From the NCBI GenBank assembly GCA_031271525.1, contig JAISVO010000002.1, positions 1 through 27,309 on the forward strand: a stretch of DNA of 27,309 bases, in the 5' to 3' direction. Numbering within the stretch: the stretch's first letter is position 1; each line of letters opens with the position of its first letter. Below are positions 14,879-22,430 of the stretch, piece after piece. A model generated the notes under the pieces. That model worked only from the letters and a program-made list of their open reading frames with translations, was not told the DNA's origin and searched no databases. The DNA comes from Oscillospiraceae bacterium (lineage in GTDB: Bacteria; Bacillota; Clostridia; Oscillospirales; UBA929). A program made the position numbers and the translations under genes.

Positions 14879-15304
14879 ATGGTTATCGAGCAAATTTCCG
14901 TATTTGTGGAGAACAAGCAGGGAGCGCTGAGCGAGGTGCTGGAGGTTCTCGCCGAGGGGAAGATCGACCTGCGTGCGATCTCCATCGCGGATACCAGCGA
15001 TTTCGGTATCCTCCGGATGATCGTCCCCGACCCGGACAAGACGCTGGCGCTGCTGAAAGCCAAGGGAATTACGGCGAGCAAGACCGAGGTGACCGGCTGC
15101 AAGCTGCCGGACGAACCGGGCGCGCTGTACCGGGTTTTGAAAACGCTGGAGGGAATCTCGGTGGAGTACATCTATGCTTTCCTCACCCGGCGGGACGAGG
15201 ACGCCTACGTGATCATCCGTGTCGAGGACAATGAGAGGGCGCAGGAGGTCCTCCGGGCAGCGGGCCACACAATCATCGGCTCCGAAGATGTCTACAGTCT
15301 GTGA
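14879..15304 (+). CDS. tandem ACT domain amino-acid-binding protein
   Basis: A 141-residue soluble protein built of two ACT domains, about residues 1-70 and 71-141. The first starts IEQISVFVENKQGALSEVLEVL, quoted as ISVFVENKQGALSEVL; the second has the matching DEPGALYRVLKTL. Each shows the conserved aliphatic strand and the Gly-Ala-Leu turn where ligand amino acids bind in ACT folds. Stand-alone ACT proteins of this kind commonly accompany paaK and ior genes, so it may sense an aromatic amino acid or aryl-CoA and modulate a partner; no enzymatic domain is attached. The start is ATG 14879, with GGGAGG (14866-14871) seven bases before it, rather than the in-frame TTG 14864. Confidence 0.9.
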   Translation: MVIEQISVFVENKQGALSEVLEVLAEGKIDLRAISIADTSDFGILRMIVPDPDKTLALLKAKGITASKTEVTGCKLPDEPGALYRVLKTLEGISVEYIYAFLTRRDEDAYVIIRVEDNERAQEVLRAAGHTIIGSEDVYSL

Positions 15305-16436
15305 CCTTGCCGCGCTGACCGCCCGGGCCGAGGAAGCCTTGGTACCGGCGTTTGCCGCCTTTGACCGTATAGCGCTAGAAAACACCCGAAAGGTGCTGGC
15401 GGCGTTCCAAAGGCACCGGGTATCGGACAGCCACTTCGCTCCGTCCACCGGCTACGGCTACAATGACCCCGGGCGGGAAACGCTGGACGCTGTCTTCGCC
15501 GACCTGATGGGCACCGAGGACGCTCTCGTGCGGACAAGTTTCGCCAGCGGCACCCATGCTATCGGATGCGCCCTGCGCGCCGCCGCCCCGCAGGGTGGAT
15601 ACCTCAGTCTGACCGGGGAACCGTATGACACCCTGCAAGGCTTGCTGCCGTACACCGCGCAGACCGGGGCCGCGCGGCAGACGGAACAGCCCGCCGCGCT
15701 GTTCATCCAACGTTCCCGCGGGTATACGAGCCGGAAAGCGCTGTCGGTCGCGGAGGTCAACGCGCTGATCGCCGAAGCCCGAACGTGGTGTAACGCGCCG
15801 GTGGTGGTTGACAACTGCTACTGCGAGTTTGTCGAAACCGAAGAGCCGTGCGCCGCCGATCTGATCGCCGGTTCGCTGATCAAGAATCCCGGCGGCGGAT
15901 TGGCTCCCTGCGGAGGCTATGTCGCCGGACGGCGGAACTTGGTTGAAAAAGCCGCGGTCGCATTGAACGGCGTCGGGCGGGACTGCGGCGCGAACCCCGA
16001 CGGCAGCCGTCTCCTCTTCCAAGGGTTGTTCCTCGCCCCGCACACGGTGGCGCAGGCGTTGAAAACCGCCGCCTTCGCGTCGTATATCCTGCGGGAGCTT
16101 GGCTATGCCGTCTCGCCGCGGCCCGAAGAGGCGCGGAGCGACATCATCCAGTCGGTGGCGTTCGGCTCGCCCGAGCCTTTGCTGCGGTTTTGCCGGGGGA
16201 TACAGGCGGGCAGCCCGGTTGACAGCTTCGCGGCCCCCGAGCCGTGGGACATGCCGGGTTACGGCGATCCCGTGGTGATGGCGGCCGGTACCTTCATACA
16301 GGGCGCGTCGATCGAGCTGAGCTGCGACGCCCCGATCCGGGAACCGTACACGGCGTATCTGCAAGGCGGGCTGACCTACGAGGCCGGGAAGTTGGGCATC
16401 CTTACCGCGCTGGAAACTCTTCAATGCGGATTTTAG
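15288..16436 (+). CDS. methionine gamma-lyase family protein (aluminum resistance protein family, PLP enzyme)
   Basis: A 382-residue PLP-dependent fold-type I protein of the family annotated as aluminum resistance protein or methionine gamma-lyase-like (YnbB type), a cytosolic enzyme of uncertain substrate. The N-terminal helix LAALTARAEEALVPAF leads to HRVSDSHFAPSTGYGYND, then SFASGTHAIG for phosphate binding and VVVDNCYCEF. SLIKNPGGG places the likely PLP lysine at K199. The start ATG 15288 overlaps the ACT gene by 17 bases, and the ribosome site is weak. The longer frame from 15219 lies within the ACT gene and is not expected in the family. The gene ends 13 bases inside ruvC. Confidence 0.9.
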   Translation: MSTVCDLAALTARAEEALVPAFAAFDRIALENTRKVLAAFQRHRVSDSHFAPSTGYGYNDPGRETLDAVFADLMGTEDALVRTSFASGTHAIGCALRAAAPQGGYLSLTGEPYDTLQGLLPYTAQTGAARQTEQPAALFIQRSRGYTSRKALSVAEVNALIAEARTWCNAPVVVDNCYCEFVETEEPCAADLIAGSLIKNPGGGLAPCGGYVAGRRNLVEKAAVALNGVGRDCGANPDGSRLLFQGLFLAPHTVAQALKTAAFASYILRELGYAVSPRPEEARSDIIQSVAFGSPEPLLRFCRGIQAGSPVDSFAAPEPWDMPGYGDPVVMAAGTFIQGASIELSCDAPIREPYTAYLQGGLTYEAGKLGILTALETLQCGF

Positions 16437-16915
16437 GGATCGATCCGGGGCTGGCAATCGTCGGTTTCGGGGTGCTGGACAGCGGGAAAGGCGGTCCGGC
16501 ACACATCCGGCACGGAGTAATCCGCACCCCGGCGGGGGAGACGCTGGAACGGCGGCTGCTGACCGTCTACGAAGACTTCACAGAGCTGGTCGAGACCTTT
16601 GCGCCCGACGCGCTCGCAATTGAAGAGCTGTACTTTAAGAAGAACGTCAACACGGGGCTTCCGGTCGCCCACAGCCGTGGCGTCATCCTGATGGCCGCGG
16701 CGCGGCGCGGGCTGACCGTCGCGGAGTATTCGCCGCAGCAGGTGAAGCTCGCGGTCACGGGCTACGGCAACGCCGAGAAAAAGCAGGTGATGGAGATGAC
16801 CCGGTCCCTCCTGCGCCTTTCGAAACTGCCCCGCCCGGACGACGCGGCGGACGCCCTCGCTGTCGCGATCTGCCACGCCTACACGGCGGGTTCGGTGCTG
16901 GGGAAGCTTGTTTAA
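16424..16915 (+). CDS. ruvC: crossover junction endodeoxyribonuclease RuvC
   Basis: RuvC resolves Holliday junctions in recombinational repair by paired cuts. The 163 residues match the family. Acidic catalytic residues fall at D7 (GIDPG), E67 (LAIEELYF), D140 and D143 (PDDAADALAVA), as in Escherichia coli RuvC. A lysine-rich K72-K73 patch and NTGLPVAHSRG are also normal. The ATG at 16424 overlaps the preceding PLP enzyme gene by 13 bases, so translation is probably coupled. ruvA follows after a 91-base gap in which no promoter or terminator is convincing. Confidence 0.96.
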   Translation: MRILGIDPGLAIVGFGVLDSGKGGPAHIRHGVIRTPAGETLERRLLTVYEDFTELVETFAPDALAIEELYFKKNVNTGLPVAHSRGVILMAAARRGLTVAEYSPQQVKLAVTGYGNAEKKQVMEMTRSLLRLSKLPRPDDAADALAVAICHAYTAGSVLGKLV

Positions 16916-17006
16916 TCTTTACATATGATTATCCGCGCTATCCATTTTAATCATCGCGGGATTGATAACACTGAGAGGGTACCTCTGGAAAAGGAGACGC
17001 AAAAAA

Positions 17007-17597
17007 ATGATTTACGCGGTCAGCGGGGCGGTGGAGCACACCGAGCCGCACCTTGCCGTGATCGACACCGGCGGGGTATCCTACGCCGTCAACACATCGC
17101 TCCAAACCCTTTCCCGTATCAAGAAGGGAGAAACGGCGCGGCTGTACACCCATCTGCATCTGCGGGAGGGGATTTGTGAGCTGTACGGCTTTGTGAGCCG
17201 GGAGGAACTCTCTTCTTTCCGGCTGTTGATCGGCATCTCGGGCGTCGGGCCAAAGGCGGCGATCTCCATTTTATCGGTCGGAACCCCCGAGAAGCTGGCG
17301 CTGGCCGTCATCACGGGGGACGAAAAAGCGCTGACCGGCGCGCCCGGGGTGGGGAAGAAGCTGGCCCAGCGGATCATCCTTGAACTAAAGGACAAGCTAT
17401 CGCGTGAAACCGCCACCGTCTCAACCGGAACAAGCGGCTTTTCGATGGAGCCCGGCGACGCGTTCACCGAGGCGCAGGCGGCGCTCTGCGTATTGGGTTA
17501 CTCCCCGGTGGAAGCCGCGATGGCGGTCAAAGGGCTGGATGAAGCCCTGCCGGTGGAGGAAATGATACGGAGCGCTCTCAAACGCATGTCACGGTAG
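17007..17597 (+). CDS. ruvA: Holliday junction branch migration protein RuvA
   Basis: RuvA binds four-way junctions as a tetramer and loads RuvB. The 196 residues show the OB-fold domain I (about 1-64) and two helix-hairpin-helix motifs, ISGVGPKAA (77-85) and APGVGKKLAQRI (112-123). A flexible linker and domain III follow, with ALCVLGYSPVEAAMAVKGL. The start is ATG 17007, because AAGGAG at 16991-16996 lies upstream; an in-frame ATG at 16962 has no ribosome site. ruvB follows after 9 bases with its own AGGAGG. Confidence 0.96.
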   Translation: MIYAVSGAVEHTEPHLAVIDTGGVSYAVNTSLQTLSRIKKGETARLYTHLHLREGICELYGFVSREELSSFRLLIGISGVGPKAAISILSVGTPEKLALAVITGDEKALTGAPGVGKKLAQRIILELKDKLSRETATVSTGTSGFSMEPGDAFTEAQAALCVLGYSPVEAAMAVKGLDEALPVEEMIRSALKRMSR

Positions 17598-17606
17598 GAG
17601 GAACCA

Positions 17607-18668
17607 ATGCCGATCGATTTCGATGACCGCGATGATGTTCTGGAGCCGCAAGAGGAGCGGCTGCTGGCGCGTACACTGACCTCGGCGGACGACGGCGAGG
17701 GCAGCTTACGCCCGCGCTTTTTGGCTGAGTATATCGGTCAGGAAAAGCTGAAAGACAACCTGCTCATCTTCATCGAGGCGGCGAAGAAGCGTAAAGAACC
17801 GCTGGACCACGTTCTGCTGTATGGACCGCCGGGCTTGGGCAAGACGACGCTGGCGGGGGTTATCGCGAATGAGATGGGCGTCAATATCCGGATCACGTCG
17901 GGGCCGGCGATTGAGAAGGCGGGCGACCTCGCGGCGCTGCTGACCAATCTGGATGATATGGATATCCTCTTTGTCGATGAGATCCACCGTCTAAACCGCT
18001 CCGTAGAGGAGGTTCTTTATCCCGCGATGGAGGATTGCGCTCTCGACATCATCCTCGGCAAAGGTCCCGCGGCCCGTTCCATCCGGGTGGACTTGCGAAA
18101 ATTCACCCTGATCGGCGCAACGACCCGGGCGGGGCAGATTACAGCCCCCCTGCGCGACCGCTTCGGTATGGTGACAAGGCTGGACTTGTACACAACGGAG
18201 GAACTGACCAAGATCGTCACCCGGAGCGCGGGCATCCTGAAGGTGGAAATCCTGCCGGACGGCGCGCGGGAAATCGCGGCGCGTTCCCGCGGCACCCCCC
18301 GCATCGCAAACCGCATCTTAAAGCGTGTGCGGGACTACGCGCAGGTGCGGGCGGGCGGCGTCATCACGAGTAACGTCGCCGACGAAGCGCTGAAGAGGCT
18401 TGACATCGACGGCATCGGCCTAGACGCGGTGGACCGCCGGATGCTGGACGCCATCATCCGCAATTTCGGCGGTGGGCCGGTGGGATTGGAAACGCTCGCG
18501 GCGAATATCGGCGAGGAGTCGGTGACGATCGAGGACGTCTACGAGCCATACCTGATGCAGCTCGGCTTTCTGGCGCGTACCCCGCGCGGCCGCTGCGTAA
18601 CCGAGAAAGCGTACCGGCACATGGGAATTGAGACAGTTCACAATGGGCAATTGACAATGAACAGTTAG
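17607..18668 (+). CDS. ruvB: Holliday junction branch migration ATPase RuvB
   Basis: RuvB is the hexameric AAA+ motor that drives branch migration. Of its 353 residues, Walker A GPPGLGKTT is at 73-81 and Walker B LFVDEIH at 121-127. A sensor GATTRAG and the arginine finger region follow, with a winged-helix end PRGRCVTEKAYRHMG. Most RuvB proteins stop shortly after that. This one adds an 11-residue tail, TVHNGQLTMNS (343-353), whose DNA looks like a dispersed ACAATTGACAAT-type repeat, so the tail is probably recent and not functional. AGGAGG (about 17597-17602) sets the ATG. Confidence 0.96.
   Translation: MPIDFDDRDDVLEPQEERLLARTLTSADDGEGSLRPRFLAEYIGQEKLKDNLLIFIEAAKKRKEPLDHVLLYGPPGLGKTTLAGVIANEMGVNIRITSGPAIEKAGDLAALLTNLDDMDILFVDEIHRLNRSVEEVLYPAMEDCALDIILGKGPAARSIRVDLRKFTLIGATTRAGQITAPLRDRFGMVTRLDLYTTEELTKIVTRSAGILKVEILPDGAREIAARSRGTPRIANRILKRVRDYAQVRAGGVITSNVADEALKRLDIDGIGLDAVDRRMLDAIIRNFGGGPVGLETLAANIGEESVTIEDVYEPYLMQLGFLARTPRGRCVTEKAYRHMGIETVHNGQLTMNS
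18633..18668. repeat. dispersed TGTCAATTG-type repeat copy at the end of ruvB
   Basis: The reverse complement of 18643-18668 contains TAACTGTTCATTGTCAATTG, close to TAATTGTCAACTGTCAATG at 24843-24861. Short repeats of this type are known from many bacterial genomes. This copy encodes the last 11 ruvB residues and its stop. Confidence 0.55.
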
Positions 18669-18731
18669 GATACGCAGCGAGAGCAGCAATGCATATACTG
18701 ATGATACATGGGACACTCGGGGGGGCTGTGT

Positions 18732-20036
18732 TTGGGGCGCTTATTCGGAACGGACGGGGTTCGGGGGGTTGCAAACCGTGACTTAGACGCCAAGCTGGCG
18801 TATTCGATCGGTCGGGCGGCGGCACAGGTGCTATCGTCACATCATAAACCGGTCATCTTAATCGGCAAGGATACCCGGGTATCGGGGGACATGCTGGAAT
18901 GCGCGATTGCCGCCGGGATCACCTCGGCGGGTGCCGACGTCCTTCTCTGCGGGGTTGTCCCAACCCCTGCCGTGGCGTATCTCACCAAAGAACATGCCGA
19001 TGCTGGGGTCGTCATCTCGGCGTCCCACAACCCGTATGAATACAACGGTATCAAAATTTTTGACCGGGATGGGTTCAAGCTGTCCGACGCGTTGGAGGAC
19101 CGGATCGAAGCGCTGGTCAACGAACCGGCATCGCCCGGCGGGGCCATCGGACGGGTGCGGCCCTTCGGGAATGCCGCCGAGAGATATACAGACTATCTCC
19201 TCCGCTGTGTGACGCCGGACTTATCGGGTTTGCGCATCGCGGTGGATTGCGCTAACGGCGCCGCCTCGCTGACAGCGAAGCGCCTATTCAATAAACTCAA
19301 CCCGGCGGAGCTGAATGTGATCCACGATGAACCGGACGGTTTCAACATCAACGACCGCTGTGGTTCCACCCATATGGACGGGTTGCGGCGGTTGGTCACG
19401 GACCGTCACTGCGATGTCGGCTTCGCGTTCGACGGCGACGCCGACCGTTGTCTCTGTGTCGCCTCGGACGGAAGGGTCGTCGACGGCGATCAGATCATGG
19501 CGGTCTGCGCCCGGCACGAAAACGAACCGGGCTTTGTCGCGACGGTGATGAGCAACCTTGGCCTGCATGTCTGGACGCGGGAGCGGGGGATCAAACTGGT
19601 CTGCGCCCCCATCGGTGACCGCTATGTGCTGGAAGAGATGCGGAAGGGCGGGCATATGCTGGGCGGGGAACAGTCGGGGCATGTGATCTTCCTCCGGCAC
19701 TCCACCACCGGCGACGGTCAGTTAACCGCGCTGAAACTCCTTTCGGCAATGTCGGGCGGGGTAAACCTTACCCAACTGAGCATCCCGCAGTACCCGCAAA
19801 TCCTCCTCAACGTACCGGTGCGCTGGGAGGATAAAGCGACCCTCGCCGAGCGGCCTGCCGTTTTGGCGGCGGTTTCGGCGGCGAAACTCGCCTTGGGCGC
19901 GGACGGGCGGGTGCTGGTCCGTCCATCCGGCACCGAGCCGCTGGTGCGGGTGATGGTCGAGGGGAAGGACGAGGAAGAGATTACGCGGCTCGCGCGGGAC
20001 ATCGCGGACACGATAGAACAAAAATCTCCTCTATAA
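18732..20036 (+). CDS. glmM: phosphoglucosamine mutase
   Basis: GlmM interconverts glucosamine-6-phosphate and glucosamine-1-phosphate for UDP-GlcNAc and cell wall synthesis. From TTG 18732 it has 434 residues and begins MGRLFGTDGVRGVAN, the usual GlmM start. The active serine is S98 in ISASHNP; the metal loop DGDADR has D234, D236 and D238; the sugar-phosphate loop RPSGTEPLVRV is near the end. The TTG is preceded by a G-run (18719-18725) six bases upstream. An in-frame ATG at 18708 would add GHSGGLC-type residues not typical of the family, but it cannot be excluded. The gene is somewhat shorter than the usual 448. Its TAA lies inside a hairpin stem. Confidence 0.95.
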   Translation: MGRLFGTDGVRGVANRDLDAKLAYSIGRAAAQVLSSHHKPVILIGKDTRVSGDMLECAIAAGITSAGADVLLCGVVPTPAVAYLTKEHADAGVVISASHNPYEYNGIKIFDRDGFKLSDALEDRIEALVNEPASPGGAIGRVRPFGNAAERYTDYLLRCVTPDLSGLRIAVDCANGAASLTAKRLFNKLNPAELNVIHDEPDGFNINDRCGSTHMDGLRRLVTDRHCDVGFAFDGDADRCLCVASDGRVVDGDQIMAVCARHENEPGFVATVMSNLGLHVWTRERGIKLVCAPIGDRYVLEEMRKGGHMLGGEQSGHVIFLRHSTTGDGQLTALKLLSAMSGGVNLTQLSIPQYPQILLNVPVRWEDKATLAERPAVLAAVSAAKLALGADGRVLVRPSGTEPLVRVMVEGKDEEEITRLARDIADTIEQKSPL

Positions 20037-20060
20037 CTTGACGCCCTGTTGTCAAGTTAT
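20033..20060 (+). promoter_or_regulatory. 10-bp hairpin over the glmM stop codon
   Basis: ATAACTTGAC (20033-20042) is the exact complement of GTCAAGTTAT (20051-20060), with an 8-base loop. It contains the glmM TAA and part of the next promoter. There is no T-run after it, so it is not a classic terminator. Confidence 0.7.
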
Positions 20061-20078
20061 CCGTGCTAACCTTATATA
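20049..20078 (+). promoter_or_regulatory. sigma-A-type promoter for the ClbS/DfsB gene
   Basis: TTGTCA (20049-20054) with TATATA (20073-20078) at an 18-base spacing, or TTATAT at 17. The -35 box lies in the 3' arm of the hairpin that spans the glmM stop. Confidence 0.55.
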
Positions 20079-20111
20079 AGAGCGCCGTACAAAAGAAAGG
20101 GGAGATAACCC

Positions 20112-20660
20112 ATGCCCAGAGCAACCACAAAACCCGAACTGACGATCTCGGCGGACGCCCAATTTACAAAGCTGTGGCACTTGATCGACTCGCTGACGGA
20201 GGAGGAGCGGAATGCGGCGTTCAATTTCGGAGAGGACAAGCAGGAAGCCCATTGGAAAAGAGACAAAAACCTGCGCGACGTGCTGGTCCATCTGTACGAG
20301 TGGCATCAACTGCTGTTGAACTGGGTTTCTGCGAACCGGAATGGCGAAAACAAGCCGTTCCTCCCATCGCCCTACAACTGGAAGACATACGGCGGCATGA
20401 ACGTTGGATTCACCGAAAAGCACCGTGCCACACCTTACGCCGACGCGAAAGCGATGCTGCTGGACAGCCATCAGAAGGTGATGGCCCTTCTGGATAGTCT
20501 GTCGGACGATGAACTTTTCCAAAAGGGGTACTTTTCATGGACAGGGACATCAACCCTCGGCAGTTATTGCGTTTCGGTAACCGCAAGCCACTATGATTGG
20601 GCAATGAAGAAAATCAAGGCGCACAGGGCGGCAGTGCAAAAGTCAGATAAAAACGCCTGA
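20112..20660 (+). CDS. ClbS/DfsB family four-helix bundle protein (DUF1706)
   Basis: A 182-residue soluble protein of the DinB-like ClbS/DfsB family, named after the colibactin self-protection protein ClbS. Recognisable parts are FTKLWHLIDSLTEEER near the start, the central HWKRDKNLRDVLVHLYEWHQLL with candidate metal-site histidines, NWVSANRNGENKPFLP, and the C-terminal TLGSYCVSVTASHYDWAMKKIK. AAAGGGGAGA before the ATG and its own promoter make it a separate unit. Its composition looks more A-rich than its neighbours, which fits a later arrival between glmM and gdhA. Most family members have no known substrate, and no colibactin genes are present in the window. Confidence 0.88.
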   Translation: MPRATTKPELTISADAQFTKLWHLIDSLTEEERNAAFNFGEDKQEAHWKRDKNLRDVLVHLYEWHQLLLNWVSANRNGENKPFLPSPYNWKTYGGMNVGFTEKHRATPYADAKAMLLDSHQKVMALLDSLSDDELFQKGYFSWTGTSTLGSYCVSVTASHYDWAMKKIKAHRAAVQKSDKNA

Positions 20661-20676
20661 ACACCTAGACAAACAG

Positions 20677-20705
20677 ACCCCCGCCGGGATTCCGGCAGGG
20701 GTTTT
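20677..20705. terminator. probably bidirectional terminator between the ClbS/DfsB gene and gdhA
   Basis: CCCC-C-GCCGG pairs with CCGGC-A-GGGG around GATT and runs into GTTTTG on the + strand. On the - strand the complement ends in GGGTCTGTTTG. It could end the upstream + strand gene and the converging - strand gdhA, whose stop lies about 75 bases away. Confidence 0.8.
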
Positions 20706-20778
20706 GTGTTTGGGTTTATGCGGGCGATTGCGAGTCGTACTTGTGTTGTTAACGGTTATCTGTTCGTTGTAAACTGGC

Positions 20779-22056
20779 TTAAATCCAGCCGCGCTGGCGT
20801 ACGGCTTTCTCGACCCGCTCGACCGAGATGATGTACGCGGCGTCCCGCATGGTCAGCTTGCGCTCCTTCGCGAGGGCATACACCGAACCAAACGCGCCGG
20901 ACATGGCGTGGTGGAGTTTTTCCAGCACTTCTTCCTTGCTCCAGAAGAAGTTCATATTGCACTGTACCTGCTCGAAGTAGCTGACCGTCACGCCGCCGGC
21001 GTTCGCGAGGAAGTCGGGGAGGAGGAGGATGCCCCTTTCTTGGATTAGCGGGTCGCTGTCCGGGGTGGTGGGTCCGTTTGCCGCTTCGCAGATCACCTTT
21101 ACGTTTTGAGAGATTTTTTGGACAGTTTCGGGCGTGATCTGGTTTTCTAGGGCCGCCGGAATGAGGATATCGGCGTCTTCGGAGAGCCACGCGTCGCCGG
21201 GCAGCAGTTCATATCCGAGGGATTTCGCCTTCTCCTTGTCAATGGTTCCGAAAGAGTCTTTGATCCCCGCAAGCTCTTTGACATCGCAGCCGGTTTGCTT
21301 GCGGAAGGTGTAGGAGGTCTTATCGCCTTGGTCGTAGCAGGAGACGCAAACCACCTTGCCGCCCAGCTCCTCATACATCCGCGCCGCATATTCGCCGACG
21401 TTGCCGAAGCCTTGGATGCTCGCCGTGGTGGACTTTATGTCTATGTTTTCCTTTTTCAAGAGGTCTTGGAGCGCGTAGATCACGCCGTAGCCGGTAGCTT
21501 CGGTCCGTCCGAGGGAACCGCCGCTCCCAACCGGTTTGCCGGTGATTACGCCGGGGTAGCGCCCGCCCGCGAGGGTTTCATATTCATCCATCATCCAGAG
21601 CATATGCTGGCCGTTTGTCATCACATCGGGCGCGGGTACGTCGATGTTGGGGCCGAGCTGGGAGAAGGATTGCCGCACAAAGCCCCGGCAGAGCCGTTCC
21701 TGTTCGCCGAGGGACATCGTGCGCGGGTCGCAGATCACGCCGCCCTTGCCGCCGCCGAGGGGGATGTCCACCACGGCGCATTTCCACGTCATCCACATAG
21801 AAAGGGCGCGTACGGTGTCGGCGGTTTCATGGGGATGGAACCGGAGCCCGCCTTTCGCGGGACCCCGAGCGTCGTTGTGCTTGATCCGGAACGCCTTAAA
21901 AACCTTGGTCGCACCGTCGTCCATCTTGACCGGAACGGTAAAATGGAACTCCTTCATCGGTTCGCGGAGCAGATCCCGCGCCGCTTGTGAAAGCCCCATC
22001 AGCTCGGCGGCCTTGTCAAATTGCGCCTGCGCGTTTATGTATGGATTATACGCCAT
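20779..22056 (-). CDS. gdhA: glutamate dehydrogenase
   Basis: Cytosolic NAD(P)-dependent enzyme that links glutamate and 2-oxoglutarate, central to nitrogen assimilation or glutamate fermentation. The 425 residues include the substrate lysines K68 (GPAKGG), K92 (TWK) and catalytic K104 (PLGGGKGG), and D144 in DVPAPDVMTN. The spacings equal those of the Clostridium symbiosum enzyme. The Rossmann motif is IQGFGNVGEYAA. Coenzyme choice is not clear from sequence. AGGAGG lies nine bases upstream of the ATG. It is the only gene on this strand, has a perfect promoter and is divergent from the LRR gene. In this context it may recycle amino groups for aryl-pyruvate transamination. Confidence 0.95.
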   Translation of the reverse strand: MAYNPYINAQAQFDKAAELMGLSQAARDLLREPMKEFHFTVPVKMDDGATKVFKAFRIKHNDARGPAKGGLRFHPHETADTVRALSMWMTWKCAVVDIPLGGGKGGVICDPRTMSLGEQERLCRGFVRQSFSQLGPNIDVPAPDVMTNGQHMLWMMDEYETLAGGRYPGVITGKPVGSGGSLGRTEATGYGVIYALQDLLKKENIDIKSTTASIQGFGNVGEYAARMYEELGGKVVCVSCYDQGDKTSYTFRKQTGCDVKELAGIKDSFGTIDKEKAKSLGYELLPGDAWLSEDADILIPAALENQITPETVQKISQNVKVICEAANGPTTPDSDPLIQERGILLLPDFLANAGGVTVSYFEQVQCNMNFFWSKEEVLEKLHHAMSGAFGSVYALAKERKLTMRDAAYIISVERVEKAVRQRGWI

Positions 22057-22105
22057 ATGGTCCGTCCTCCTATTTATGATATATTCCTTTTAAAGATGTT
22101 TTTTC

Positions 22106-22134
22106 ATTATACGGCATGGGACAGGTGTTGTCAA
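22106..22134 (-). promoter_or_regulatory. perfect consensus sigma-A promoter for gdhA
   Basis: On the - strand TTGACA (22134-22129), a 17-base spacer and TATAAT (22111-22106) precede gdhA. The start near 22099 gives a leader of about 43 bases containing AGGAGG. Confidence 0.85.
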
Positions 22135-22141
22135 GTATTCG

Positions 22142-22371
22142 ATGAGCGGCTATCAAGACACCATCACACGGTTGGATTTCTGCCGCCTTACGCCATTCCG
22201 GTGGCGGCGTACGCCCTCGGTATCACAACCGGCACAGGGGAGATGAAGTTCAATCCTACGGATCGTAACGGCAAACGGAAAGGGCGGCAGCGCCCCTGCT
22301 GTTTTGCCCATAATTAAACTCGTCAGTTTCCTGCGATACGTTGCCGGCATCCTCGCGGATGAGGAATGTGA
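22142..22371. other. structured non-coding gap between gdhA and the LRR gene
   Basis: No gene is supported between the two divergent promoters. The stretch holds a GCCGCC/GGCGGC inverted repeat (22182-22187 with 22203-22208), a GGCGTACGCC palindrome (22206-22215), and a stacked hairpin GGGC-CAGC/GCTG-GCCC (22282-22309) with TTTT in its 3' arm. Both strands stay open for about 195 bases with plausible but unrecognised translations, so a degraded reading frame or a dispersed intergenic repeat is possible. Confidence 0.45.
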
Positions 22372-22401
22372 TTGACATAACTTGTCCCCCTATGCTACAA
22401 T
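22372..22401 (+). promoter_or_regulatory. sigma-A-type promoter for the LRR gene
   Basis: TTGACA (22372-22377) and TACAAT (22396-22401) with an 18-base spacer. The leader of about 22 bases holds GGAG, which fits the ATG at 22431. Confidence 0.75.
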
Positions 22402-22430
22402 ATCCGCAAGAACCTACGCGGAGATGATGT

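Noticed and set aside
15375..16502. 375-codon - strand frame opposite the PLP enzyme gene
   Set aside because: Composition is typical of an antisense shadow, and the + strand gene has a recognisable PLP lysine and family motifs.
16925..17179. 84-codon frame in the ruvC-ruvA gap
   Set aside because: It lacks a ribosome site and mostly overlaps ruvA in another frame.
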